Shown here piece by piece: positions 38,980-47,160 of a stretch of 64,000 bases of DNA. Position 1 is the stretch's first letter. Every line of letters starts with the position of its first letter. The translations under genes were made by a program, and so were the position numbers. The DNA lies in contig JBKEET010000008.1 of assembly GCA_047777475.1 (NCBI GenBank), forward strand, positions 1-64,000. The letters are read 5' to 3'. Source of the stretch: Sutterella sp047777475. GTDB lineage: Bacteria; Pseudomonadota; Gammaproteobacteria; Burkholderiales; Burkholderiaceae_F. The notes below the pieces were generated by a model. The model saw only the letters and a list, made by a program, of their open reading frames with translations. It was not told where the DNA came from and made no database searches.

Positions 38980-39077
38980 TCTTATCACGCTGAAGGACAA
39001 CGGACGTGCACTGAAACCGAACGCACGGTGAGGTCCGAAGCGATTGAATCATTGACTGCTTTTTCAGGAGAAACACC

Positions 39078-39287
39078 ATGAAGATTTCCGCTCGCAACTG
39101 CCTCGAAGGCAAGGTCGTCGCCCTTAAGGAAGGCCCCGTCACGACCGAAGTGACGCTCGAGACGCCGGCCGGCGAGAAGATCGTCAGCACGATCACCACC
39201 GGCTCCGCCAAGACGCTCGGCCTCAAGGTCGGCGGCAAGGCCTACGCCGTGATCAAGGCTTCCAACGTGATGGTCGCCGTTGACTGA
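39078..39287 (+). CDS. mop: Molbindin, copy 4
   Basis: 69 residues, nearly identical to copy 2 but with CLEGK and EVTLETP. Start exactly 1,032 bases after copy 2. CAGGAGAAAC precedes the ATG. First gene of the mop4-mop5 unit. Confidence 0.9.
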   Translation: MKISARNCLEGKVVALKEGPVTTEVTLETPAGEKIVSTITTGSAKTLGLKVGGKAYAVIKASNVMVAVD

Positions 39288-39334
39288 TTGTTTAAGCGAG
39301 ATAAAGATTTTTAGAAGCTTTTAGGAGAAGAACC

Positions 39335-39544
39335 ATGAAGATTTCCGCCCGCAACTGCATCGAAGGCAAGGTTGTCGCTCTCAAGGAAGGCCCCGTCACG
39401 ACCGAAGTGACGCTCGAGACGCCGGCCGGCGAGAAGATCGTGAGCACGATCACCACCGGCTCCGCCAAGACGCTCGGCCTCAAGGTCGACGCCAAGGCCT
39501 ACGCCGTGATCAAGGCCTCCAACGTGATGGTCGCCGTCGACTGA
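39335..39544 (+). CDS. mop: Molbindin, copy 5
   Basis: 69 residues, close to copy 4 but with LGLKVDAKAY in place of LGLKVGGKAY, an Asp in a loop otherwise held by Gly. Start exactly 1,032 bases after copy 3. Followed by its own terminator and then the convergent spoT gene. Confidence 0.9.
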   Translation: MKISARNCIEGKVVALKEGPVTTEVTLETPAGEKIVSTITTGSAKTLGLKVDAKAYAVIKASNVMVAVD

Positions 39545-39593
39545 CCGCCGGAAAGGCCGGCGGGAGCGCCCGGCGCTTCCGCCCGAACCGACC

Positions 39594-39629
39594 GCCGCCG
39601 CAGGGGAAAGGTCCCGCGGCGGCTTTTTT
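39594..39629 (+). terminator. Terminator of mop4-mop5
   Basis: GCCGCCGC (39594-39601) pairs with GCGGCGGC (39616-39623), with an inner GGG/CCC pair, followed by six T. Confidence 0.85.
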
Positions 39630-39640
39630 GCATCCGGGGA

Positions 39641-39681
39641 AAAAGAATGCCTTCCGGCGCCGGCGGCGCAGCGGAAGGCAT
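39641..39681 (-). terminator. spoT terminator
   Basis: ATGCCTTCCG (39647-39656) pairs with CGGAAGGCAT (39672-39681); on the minus strand TCTTTTTCC follows. It lies 27 bases past the spoT stop. Confidence 0.8.
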
Positions 39682-39707
39682 GGCTTTTTCGGGGAGAGTG
39701 CGGACGG

Positions 39708-42083
39708 TCAGTTCTTGCCCGCCGCATGGCGGCGCTCGGGCGGCAGGCCCGCTTCGAACGTGCGCTTCACCGAGATCGCGTCGGAGCGCTCGCTGATCAT
39801 GCGCATGACGTGGCCGAGCTGGCTCTTGTCGCGCACCTGCACGATGAGGCGCAGGTACTTGTCGGGATACTCGTCGTCGATCACGAGGCCGGTGATGCTC
39901 GAGTGTGCCTCGGCGACCGCCGTGGCGACGGCCGCGACCCCGGCCCGCGGGTTCGCGATGCGCACGGAAAGCGGCGCGGCGTACGTGGTGAAGTTCTGGT
40001 TGGGCGCCCAGTCGACCTTCATCCAGCGCGAGGGCTCGGCCTGCATGGCGTGGCGGGCGTGAGGGCAGTCGGCGCGGTGGATTTCCAGACCGTGGCCGGA
40101 GCGGCTGTAGCCGACGATTTCGTCGCCAGGGATCGGGTAGCAGCACTGCGAAAGCTCGACGGCGACGCCTTCGTTGCCGCGGATCATGACCTTCGGGAGC
40201 TGCTCGGCGGGCGCTTCGCCGCCCTCGGCTTCGTGGATCATGCTCACCAGGCGGTGGAACACCGCCGCGGGCAGGTCCTTGCCGAGGCCGATCGAGGCGT
40301 AGAGCGAGTCGAGGCTCTCGACGCTCAGCTCGTTCTCGATGCGGTGCCAGACGTCGTCGGGCACCGTTTCGAGCGCGATGTGGTTTTCGTCGGCGAGGTG
40401 CTCGAGCGCCTTGCGGCCGAGCGCCACCGATTCCTCGTAGCGGCAGTTCCTGAGGTACTGCCGGATTTCGGCGCGGGCGCGTCCCGAGCGCACGAACTCG
40501 AGCCACTCGGGCGAGGGGGCTGCGTTCTTGTCGGTGAGGATCTCGACCATGTCGCCGTTGCTGAGCGGCTTCGAGAGCGGCTGCGGCTCGCCGTTGATGC
40601 GGCAGCCCACGGCCGTGTTGCCGATCTCGGTGTGCACCTGGTAGGCGAAGTCGACCGCCGTGCTGCCCTTCGGCACCGAGACGAGCTTGCCGCGCGGCGT
40701 GAAGACGTAGATGCGGTTCGGGAAGAGGTCGACCTTGATGTTCTCGATGAACTCGCCGCTGTCGGCCGTCGTGCTCTGGATCTCCATGAGGCTCTTGAGC
40801 CAGGCGGCGGTGCGCGACTGGATGTCGGCGGTGTTGACGTCGTTCTTGAAGAGCCACTGCGTGAGCAGGCCGTACTCGGCGATGCGGTGCATCTCCTCGG
40901 TGCGGATCTGGAACTCGACGGGCACGCCCTTGGGGCCGATCACCGTCGTATGCAGGCTCTGGTAGCCGTTCGTCTTAGGGATCGCGATGAAGTCCTTGAA
41001 GCGGCGGTGCACGGGCTTGTAGAGCGCATGCAGGGCGCCGAGCGTGAGGTAGCAGTCGTTGACCGAGCGCACGATGACGCGGAAGCCGTAGATGTCGAGC
41101 GCTTCGCTGAAGGACTGGTGGCTCTCGCGCATCTTGTTGTAGATGCCGTAGATCGTGCGGTCGCGGCCGATGATGCGGTTGCGGATGTGCCGGGCGTTAA
41201 GGAAGTCGCGCGTCTCGCGCAGGATGCGCTCGAGGATCGCGCGCCGTTCGTTGCGCTGCTTGAGCACGTGGGTGTAGAGCACCTGGTAGCGGAGCGGGTA
41301 GCGGTTCGCGAAGCTCAGCTCCTGCAGCTCGCGGAAAACGTTGTTGAGGCCGAGGCGGTGCGCGATCGGCACGTAGATCTCGAGCGTTTCCTTGGCGATG
41401 CGGGCGCGCTTTTCGGGGCGCATCACGCCGAGCGTGCGCATGTTGTGGATGCGGTCGGCGAGCTTCACGATGATGACGCGCACGTCGCGCGACATCGCGA
41501 GCAGCATCTTGCGGAAGCTTTCGGCCTGCGCGGTCTGGACGCTCGAGAACTTGAGCTTGTCGAGCTTGCTCACGCCGTCGACGAGGTTGGCCACCTCGAC
41601 GCCGAAGTGCTCGACCATGTCCTGCTTGCTCGTCGGCGTGTCCTCGAGCACGTCGTGCATGAGGCCCGCCTCGACGGTCTGCGCGTCCATCTTCCAGGAG
41701 GCGAGGATCGTCGCGACGGCGAGCGGATGGGTGATGTAGGGCTCGCCCGACTTGCGGAACTGCCCGAGGTGGGCGGCGTCGGCGTAGCGGTAAGCCTCGC
41801 GGACTTTCTCGACGTCGGCGGGCGACATGTAAAGCTTGCAGCGCGTGACGAGGTCGCTCGCCGTCGTGATGGCGACGGGCGCCTTGGGCGTGAAGAGCGG
41901 CAGGTCCGCGTCGGGGAGCGACACGGAGGAAGGGATGCTCGGCGCGGGCGCGTCCGAGCGGGGCTTGGGAGCCCGGAACGGGGCGACCGGCGCGGGCTGC
42001 ACAAAATCCTGCGGCATGATCGAGACGCCGTCCTCGGGCGTCGCATACATGTCGTCGGGATAAGCTGTTCGATCCGCCGTCAT
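39708..42083 (-). CDS. spoT: Bifunctional (p)ppGpp synthetase/hydrolase (SpoT/Rel)
   Basis: 791 residues from the ATG at 42083, which opens MTADRTAYPDD; the longer frame adds 27 unconserved residues. Domains in order: a variable N-terminus of about 80 residues; the HD hydrolase domain (GLMHDVLEDTP, His143-Asp144); the synthetase domain (RFKDFIAIPKTNGYQSLHTTV and EFQIRTEEMHRIAEYG); a TGS domain (RIYVFTPRGKLVSVPKGSTAVDFAYQVH); a helical part; and a C-terminal ACT domain. Both active sites look intact, as is usual for betaproteobacterial SpoT. It is the last gene of the yicC-gmk-rpoZ-spoT cluster. Confidence 0.94.
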   Translation of the reverse strand: MTADRTAYPDDMYATPEDGVSIMPQDFVQPAPVAPFRAPKPRSDAPAPSIPSSVSLPDADLPLFTPKAPVAITTASDLVTRCKLYMSPADVEKVREAYRYADAAHLGQFRKSGEPYITHPLAVATILASWKMDAQTVEAGLMHDVLEDTPTSKQDMVEHFGVEVANLVDGVSKLDKLKFSSVQTAQAESFRKMLLAMSRDVRVIIVKLADRIHNMRTLGVMRPEKRARIAKETLEIYVPIAHRLGLNNVFRELQELSFANRYPLRYQVLYTHVLKQRNERRAILERILRETRDFLNARHIRNRIIGRDRTIYGIYNKMRESHQSFSEALDIYGFRVIVRSVNDCYLTLGALHALYKPVHRRFKDFIAIPKTNGYQSLHTTVIGPKGVPVEFQIRTEEMHRIAEYGLLTQWLFKNDVNTADIQSRTAAWLKSLMEIQSTTADSGEFIENIKVDLFPNRIYVFTPRGKLVSVPKGSTAVDFAYQVHTEIGNTAVGCRINGEPQPLSKPLSNGDMVEILTDKNAAPSPEWLEFVRSGRARAEIRQYLRNCRYEESVALGRKALEHLADENHIALETVPDDVWHRIENELSVESLDSLYASIGLGKDLPAAVFHRLVSMIHEAEGGEAPAEQLPKVMIRGNEGVAVELSQCCYPIPGDEIVGYSRSGHGLEIHRADCPHARHAMQAEPSRWMKVDWAPNQNFTTYAAPLSVRIANPRAGVAAVATAVAEAHSSITGLVIDDEYPDKYLRLIVQVRDKSQLGHVMRMISERSDAISVKRTFEAGLPPERRHAAGKN

Positions 42084-42253
42084 AACAAAATGTCCGTAAA
42101 AGAGGGGTCTGGGCCGCGGGTCTTTTGCGCCCGCGTTCTTATTGCCGCAAGCGGCAGCGAGCACCTAAACAAAAGGGCCGGTCGCATCGCCGACTTTCAC
42201 GGCATGACGCTCCGGCCCGATGAAAGAGTGCTTCTTAGAGTTTACTACGGCAC

Positions 42254-42454
42254 TCAGGGAACCCGTTTAAGCATTTCCAATCCGACTTCTCCCTTGGCGA
42301 TCTCGCGCAGGGCGGTCACCGTGGGCTTGTCCTTGGTGTCGACCTTCGGCGCATAGCCCTGCGAGAGCTGGCGCGCGCGGTAGGCGGCGACGAGAACCAT
42401 CTGGAAGCGGTTCGGGATCTTTTTCAGGCAATCATCAACAGTAATACGAGCCAT
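42254..42454 (-). CDS. rpoZ: RNA polymerase omega subunit
   Basis: 66 residues: MARITVDDCLKKIPNRFQMV, then LVAAYRARQLSQG, the hallmark omega sequence. Omega helps assemble beta-prime and takes part in ppGpp binding. Placement between gmk and spoT is the classical order. Confidence 0.95.
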   Translation of the reverse strand: MARITVDDCLKKIPNRFQMVLVAAYRARQLSQGYAPKVDTKDKPTVTALREIAKGEVGLEMLKRVP

Positions 42455-42512
42455 GACTTTGAACGTATGTCAGTAAAAAAAGGGGTTTTTCGGCGCCTCG
42501 GCGGGGCATTCT

Positions 42513-43166
42513 TCAGAGGGGAATGCCCAGACTGATGAATTTTTCGCGGTGACGCACCGCCTGCTGCTGGAAGGCAAGGCGGCTGGCGATGACGATCGCC
42601 TGCATCTGGTTGAGGGCCGTGTCGAAATCTTCGTTGATTATAACGTATTCAAATTCGGGGGCGTGCGACATCTCGGCGCCCGCGCCGAGCAGGCGGCGCG
42701 TGATCGTCGCCTCGGAATCCGTGCCGCGGTGGTGCAGGCGCCAGTCGAGCGCCTCGATCGAGGGCGGCAGGATGAAGATGCCCACGGTGTGCGTGAAGTG
42801 CTGGCGCACCTGGCGCGCGCCCTGCCAGTCGATCTCGAGCAGGACGTCGTTGCCCTGGGCGATCTGGCGCTCGATCCAGATGCGGCTCGTGCCGTAGTAG
42901 TGGCCGTGGACGAGGGCGCTCTCGAGGAACTCGCCGCGCTCGCGCATGGCGAGGAACTCGGGCTCGCTCACGAAATGGTACTCGCGCCCGTTCGTCTCGC
43001 CGGGGCGCGGGTCGCGCGTGGTGTGCGAAATGGAGAGCTTGAGCGAGGGTTCCCGCTTGAGCAGCGCGTTGACGAGCGAGCTTTTGCCCGCGCCGGAAGG
43101 CGCCGTCACGAGGAAAACGCGGCCGGCGTGCTGAACGCCGGACTTAGGGGCTGCTGCATCGGGCAT
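42513..43166 (-). CDS. gmk: Guanylate kinase
   Basis: 217 residues from the ATG at 43166, which has AGGAGG-like GGAGGAT seven bases upstream; a longer frame to 43232 lacks support. The P-loop is VTAPSGAGKSSLVNALL, followed by SISHTTRDPRPGETNGREYHFV and LLEIDWQGARQVR. It phosphorylates GMP to GDP. It lies between yicC and rpoZ. Confidence 0.95.
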   Translation of the reverse strand: MPDAAAPKSGVQHAGRVFLVTAPSGAGKSSLVNALLKREPSLKLSISHTTRDPRPGETNGREYHFVSEPEFLAMRERGEFLESALVHGHYYGTSRIWIERQIAQGNDVLLEIDWQGARQVRQHFTHTVGIFILPPSIEALDWRLHHRGTDSEATITRRLLGAGAEMSHAPEFEYVIINEDFDTALNQMQAIVIASRLAFQQQAVRHREKFISLGIPL

Positions 43167-43293
43167 GGACGAATCCTCCGCAAACCGGTAAAGCGGGGGC
43201 GGCGCGGCCTGCGGGCCGGTGCCGCCCCTCAAAGAAATGGGATCGCTTATTTTAGCGGAAGCCGCGCGGCGGCGCGGCTTCCGGAAAAAGGCC

Positions 43294-44193
43294 TCACTCG
43301 AGGTTCTGGATCTGCTCGCGCATCTGCTCGATCACGACCTTGAGCGCGAGCGCGGTGTTGGTCATGTCGATCGCGCTCGCCTTGGAGCCGAGCGTGTTGG
43401 CCTCGCGGTTCATCTCCTGGACGAGGAAGTCGAGCCGGCGGCCGACGGCGCCGCCCGCGGCGAGCACGCGGCGCACTTCGGCGACGTGGGTGAGGAGGCG
43501 GTTCATCTCCTCCTCGACGTCCATGCGCAGCGCATAGAGCGTCACTTCCTGGCGGATGCGCTCGCTCACCTCTTCCTTCGTGAGCGAGCTCTTCTCGGAG
43601 AGCGCGTCCGCAAGGGCGCTTTCGAGCCGCTCCTGGAGCTTGTCGGAGAGGTGCTTCAGGATCTCGGGCATCTTCGCCGAGAGCGCCTTCACTTCGGCTT
43701 CGATCTGGTCGCAGTTCCTGAGAAGCACCTTCGCGAGCGCCTCGCCTTCCCGCTGGCGGGAGGCGATTGCTTCGTCGAGGGCCTTGCCGAGGATGTCCAT
43801 GACGGACTTCACGAAGGCGTCCTGGTCGATCTCGGGCGAGGAGAGGACGCCCGGCACGGCGAGCAGCTCCGCGACCGAAAGCTCGCGGGCGGAAGGCACC
43901 GCGTCGAGCACGGCGTTCTGCAGCCCGCGCACGCGCTCGAGCACGGCAGGGTTGATCGAGGAGGGAGCGGCGTTTTCGTCGATCTTGAGCGAGCCCCTCA
44001 CTTCCACCTTGCCGCGCGCGATGCGCTTCTGGATGAGGGCGCGCATCTCGGGCTCGGCGGTGCGCAGCTCCTCGGCGAGCTTGAGCGTGAGATCGAGAAA
44101 GCGGGAATTGACGGACCGGAATTCGAGCGTAACGGTTCCGAGCGGCGTGACGCCGGAAGCGACGGCGTAGCCGGTCATGCTGGCAACTGCCAT
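43294..44193 (-). CDS. yicC: YicC/YloC-family endoribonuclease
   Basis: 299 residues, starting MAVASMTGYAVASG and continuing EFRSVNSRFLDLTLKL, the N-terminal YicC signature; the C-terminal DUF1732 part reads GRRLDFLVQEMNREANTLGSKA. The family cleaves RNA (shown for E. coli YicC); its cellular targets are only partly known. First gene of the cluster leading to spoT, divergent from rph. Confidence 0.92.
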   Translation of the reverse strand: MAVASMTGYAVASGVTPLGTVTLEFRSVNSRFLDLTLKLAEELRTAEPEMRALIQKRIARGKVEVRGSLKIDENAAPSSINPAVLERVRGLQNAVLDAVPSARELSVAELLAVPGVLSSPEIDQDAFVKSVMDILGKALDEAIASRQREGEALAKVLLRNCDQIEAEVKALSAKMPEILKHLSDKLQERLESALADALSEKSSLTKEEVSERIRQEVTLYALRMDVEEEMNRLLTHVAEVRRVLAAGGAVGRRLDFLVQEMNREANTLGSKASAIDMTNTALALKVVIEQMREQIQNLE

Positions 44194-44362
44194 GGCGGGC
44201 TCCTATAAAAAAACGAGTTTTTAAAAAAGAAGGAAGCGCCGCAGGGGAGTTTGCAGAAAGCTTAGCTGCGGGGCCTTCGCCTGATTGTAGCGCGGGCCTG
44301 CGGGCCCGCCGATGCGCTAGCATTAGGCGCTGCGGATATCCGTTTTATTTCTGAGAGGAACC

Positions 44363-45094
44363 ATGACCGAAGAGTTCACCCGCGCCGACGGCCGCGCCGC
44401 CGACGAACTGCGCCCGCTCCGCTTCGAGCGGCACTACACCAAGTACGCCGAAGGCAGCGTTCTAGTCTGTGCGGGCGACACCCGCGTCATCTGCACCGCG
44501 AGCGTCACGCCGGGCGTCCCCGGCTGGCTCAAGGGCCGCGGCGAAGGCTGGGTGACGGCCGAGTACGGGCTGCTGCCGCGCTCGACGGGCACGCGCACCG
44601 ACCGCGAGGCCGCCCGCGGCAAGCAGACGGGCCGCACGCAGGAGATCCAGCGCCTGATCGGCCGGAGCCTGCGCGCCGCGGTCGACCGCACGAAACTCGG
44701 CGAATACACGATCCAGATCGACTGCGACGTGATCCAGGCCGACGGCGGCACGCGCTGCGCCTCGATCTCGGGCGCCTGGGTGGCCCTGAAGGACGCGGTC
44801 GGCGTGATGCTCGAGAAGGGCATGATCGCCGAGAACCCGCTGGTCGAGCAGATCAGCGCCGTTTCGGCGGGCATGGTGGGCGGCCGCCCCGTGCTCGACC
44901 TCAACTACGTCGAAGACTCCGGCAGCGACACCGACATGAACGTCGTGATGACCGCCGACGGGCGCTTCGTCGAAGTGCAGGGCACGGCCGAAGGCGAGCC
45001 GCTCGCGGCCGACCAGCTCGCCGCCCTCATCGCGCTCGCCCAGAAGGGCAACCGCGAAATCCAGGCCGCGCAGCGCGAAGCGCTCAAACACTGA
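44363..45094 (+). CDS. rph: Ribonuclease PH
   Basis: 243 residues. Family segments include LRPLRFERHYTKYAEGSVLV, LPRSTGTRTDREAARGKQTGRTQEIQRLIGRSLR and DCDVIQADGGTRCASI. It trims tRNA 3' ends by phosphorolysis as a hexamer. GAGAGGAACC precedes the ATG. First of three co-directional genes rph, rdgB and hemW. Confidence 0.95.
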   Translation: MTEEFTRADGRAADELRPLRFERHYTKYAEGSVLVCAGDTRVICTASVTPGVPGWLKGRGEGWVTAEYGLLPRSTGTRTDREAARGKQTGRTQEIQRLIGRSLRAAVDRTKLGEYTIQIDCDVIQADGGTRCASISGAWVALKDAVGVMLEKGMIAENPLVEQISAVSAGMVGGRPVLDLNYVEDSGSDTDMNVVMTADGRFVEVQGTAEGEPLAADQLAALIALAQKGNREIQAAQREALKH

Positions 45095-45118
45095 ATCTCA
45101 AAAAAAGGAAACCTGATA

Positions 45119-45718
45119 ATGGAAAAAATGCTCGTTCTCGCCTCGGACAACAAGGGCAAGCTCCGCGAATTCCAGGCCATGTTCTCGCCCCTCGGGATCA
45201 AGGTCACCCCGCAGGGCGCCTACTGCGTCCCCACCAGTCCGGAGCCCTACGGAACGTTCCTCGAGAACGCCCTGGCGAAGGCCCGCAACGCCGCCCGCGC
45301 CACGGGGTTGCCCGCGATGGCCGACGACTCGGGCATCTGCGTGAGGGCCTTGGGCGGCCTGCCCGGCGTGCATTCCGCGCGCTTCGCGGGCGAGCCCAAG
45401 GACGACGACGCCAACAACCGGCTGCTCGTCGAGAAGCTGAGGGGCAAGAGCGACCGCTCGGCGCACTACGTCTGCGTGCTCGCGGCGGTGCGCACGCCCA
45501 ACGATCCCGAGCCGCTCATTTCCGTCGGGCGCTGGTTCGGCGAGGTCTGCGAGAAGGCCGCGGGCGAGGGCGGCTTCGGCTACGACCCGCACTTTTACGT
45601 TCCCGAGCTCGGCAAGACCGCCGCCGAGCTTTCGGCCGAGGAGAAAAACCGGCTGAGCCACCGCGGCCTCGCCCTCGAAGAGATGATCCCGCAGCTGCGC
45701 AGCGTCTGGGGCTGGTGA
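45119..45718 (+). CDS. rdgB: XTP/dITP diphosphatase (RdgB/HAM1)
   Basis: 199 residues. Motifs: VLASDNKGKLREFQ at the N-terminus, MADDSGICVRALGGLPGVHSARFAG, and EGGFGYDPHFYVPELGKTAAELS. It removes non-canonical purine nucleotides before they enter DNA. It lies 24 bases after rph, and its stop overlaps the hemW start (TGATG). Confidence 0.95.
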   Translation: MEKMLVLASDNKGKLREFQAMFSPLGIKVTPQGAYCVPTSPEPYGTFLENALAKARNAARATGLPAMADDSGICVRALGGLPGVHSARFAGEPKDDDANNRLLVEKLRGKSDRSAHYVCVLAAVRTPNDPEPLISVGRWFGEVCEKAAGEGGFGYDPHFYVPELGKTAAELSAEEKNRLSHRGLALEEMIPQLRSVWGW

Positions 45719-46878
45719 TGCCCGCCTTTTCCGCACGGGCGATCGCGGCGATCCCGCTTTCGCTTTACCTGCACTGGCCGTGGTGCGTGCGCAAGTGCCC
45801 GTACTGCGACTTCAACTCGCACGCCGCGCCGCCGGGCCTCGACGAAGGGGGCTACGCCGACGCGGTGCTCCGCGACATGGACGGATGGCTCGGGCGCACG
45901 CAGGGGCGCCCTCTCGCCTCGATTTTCATCGGCGGCGGCACGCCGAGCCTCATGTCGGGGCGCACCGTCGCGCGCCTCATCGAGGGCGCGAAGGCGCGCT
46001 TCGGGCTTGCGCCCGGCTGCGAGATCACGCTCGAGGCCAATCCCGGCACGGTCGACGAGGCGAAATTCGCCGCGTTCCGCGAGGCGGGCGTCAACCGCCT
46101 CTCGATCGGCGTGCAGAGCTTCAGCGACGCGCGGCTCAAGGCGATCGGGCGCATCCACGACGCCGCGCAGGCGAGGTCGGCCGTGAAAAGCGCCGCGCGC
46201 TTCTTCGACAACTTCAACCTCGACCTGATGTTCGCGCTTCCCGGCGAGACGCTCGAAGGCGTGCTCGCCGACGCCGCCGAGGCGGCCGCAAGCGGCGCGA
46301 CGCACCTTTCCTTTTACCAGCTCACGATCGAGCCCGGCACGGCCTTTGCGAAGCGCCTGCCCGCGGGGCTCCCCGACGCGGACGCGGCCGCCGACATGAG
46401 CGACGCGGCGGGCGAGGCGCTCGGGGCGGCGGGCTTCGAGCACTACGAAGTCTCGGGCTACGCAAAGCCCGGGCACCGCTGCCGCCACAACCTCAACTAC
46501 TGGCTTTTCGGCGACTACCTCGCCGCCGGCGCGGGCGCGCACGGCAAGCTCACCGAGCCCTCGGGCATCGTGCGCGAGCGCCGCTTCGCCTCGCCGCGGC
46601 TCTACGTCCCCGCCGCGCTCAAGGGGCAGGGCGCCGAGGAAGTGCGCCGCGTCGAAGAGCGCGACCTGCCCTTCGAATTCATGCTCAACGCGCTCCGGCT
46701 GCGCGAGGGCGTGCCCGCCTCGCTTTTCGAAGAGCGCACCGGAATGATGCTTTCAAAAATCGATCCGATCCTCGCCGACCTCCGCGCAAAGGGCCTTCTC
46801 GAGCGCGATCCGGCGCTTCTGCGCCCCACGGCGCGGGGCCGCGCCTTCCTTTCCGACGTCCAGGAAGCCTTCCTCTGA
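45718..46878 (+). CDS. hemW: Radical SAM haem chaperone HemW
   Basis: 386 residues from the ATG at 45718, which overlaps the rdgB stop. The radical SAM cluster motif is WCVRKCPYCDFNSH (C-x3-C-x2-C), followed by FIGGGTPSLMSG and the C-terminal HemN-type domain (HNLNYWLFGDYLAAGAGAHGK). HemW binds haem and helps load it into respiratory proteins; it is often mislabelled coproporphyrinogen oxidase. Confidence 0.9.
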   Translation: MPAFSARAIAAIPLSLYLHWPWCVRKCPYCDFNSHAAPPGLDEGGYADAVLRDMDGWLGRTQGRPLASIFIGGGTPSLMSGRTVARLIEGAKARFGLAPGCEITLEANPGTVDEAKFAAFREAGVNRLSIGVQSFSDARLKAIGRIHDAAQARSAVKSAARFFDNFNLDLMFALPGETLEGVLADAAEAAASGATHLSFYQLTIEPGTAFAKRLPAGLPDADAAADMSDAAGEALGAAGFEHYEVSGYAKPGHRCRHNLNYWLFGDYLAAGAGAHGKLTEPSGIVRERRFASPRLYVPAALKGQGAEEVRRVEERDLPFEFMLNALRLREGVPASLFEERTGMMLSKIDPILADLRAKGLLERDPALLRPTARGRAFLSDVQEAFL

Positions 46879-46921
46879 GCCGTCCCGAAATCCCGCTTTT
46901 AGGGCACCGGGGCTGTTAAAA

Positions 46922-46938
46922 TGCACCAAATCGGTGCG
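46922..46938. promoter_or_regulatory. NtrC-binding site upstream of glnA
   Basis: TGCACC-AAATC-GGTGCG, matching the NtrC enhancer consensus TGCACC-N5-GGTGCA. A further half-site, TTGGTGC, lies at 46964-46970. The site is about 115 bases before the sigma54 promoter, a usual enhancer distance. Confidence 0.85.
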
Positions 46939-47043
46939 ATAATCCGCAATGTTCTGACGAATTTTGGTGCGCGCTCTTTCGCTGCGCGCGCCGCCGAAGA
47001 GAAAAATTTCGAAAAATCGATCGCTTGCGAGCGCTTTTCGTTT

Positions 47044-47058
47044 TGGCACGCTTCTTGC
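47044..47058 (+). promoter_or_regulatory. Sigma54 promoter of glnA
   Basis: TGGCACGCTTCTTGC is a full match to the -24/-12 consensus TGGCAC-N5-TTGC, about 100 bases before the glnA start. With the NtrC site it shows nitrogen-limited activation of glnA-ntrB-ntrC. Confidence 0.9.
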
Positions 47059-47160
47059 TTTTTAAACGGGCAGGCGGCCGCTTCGGCCGCTTGAACGAAA
47101 GCCCGCGCGGCACGGCGCCCGAGAGCGCCAGGGCCGGCACCGCTACTCTAAAGGAGATTA

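Noticed and set aside
37414..39544. The mop repeats considered as a CRISPR-like or satellite repeat array
   Set aside because: The repeats are intact 210 bp genes with their own ribosome sites, promoters and terminators; there is no short-repeat/unique-spacer pattern.
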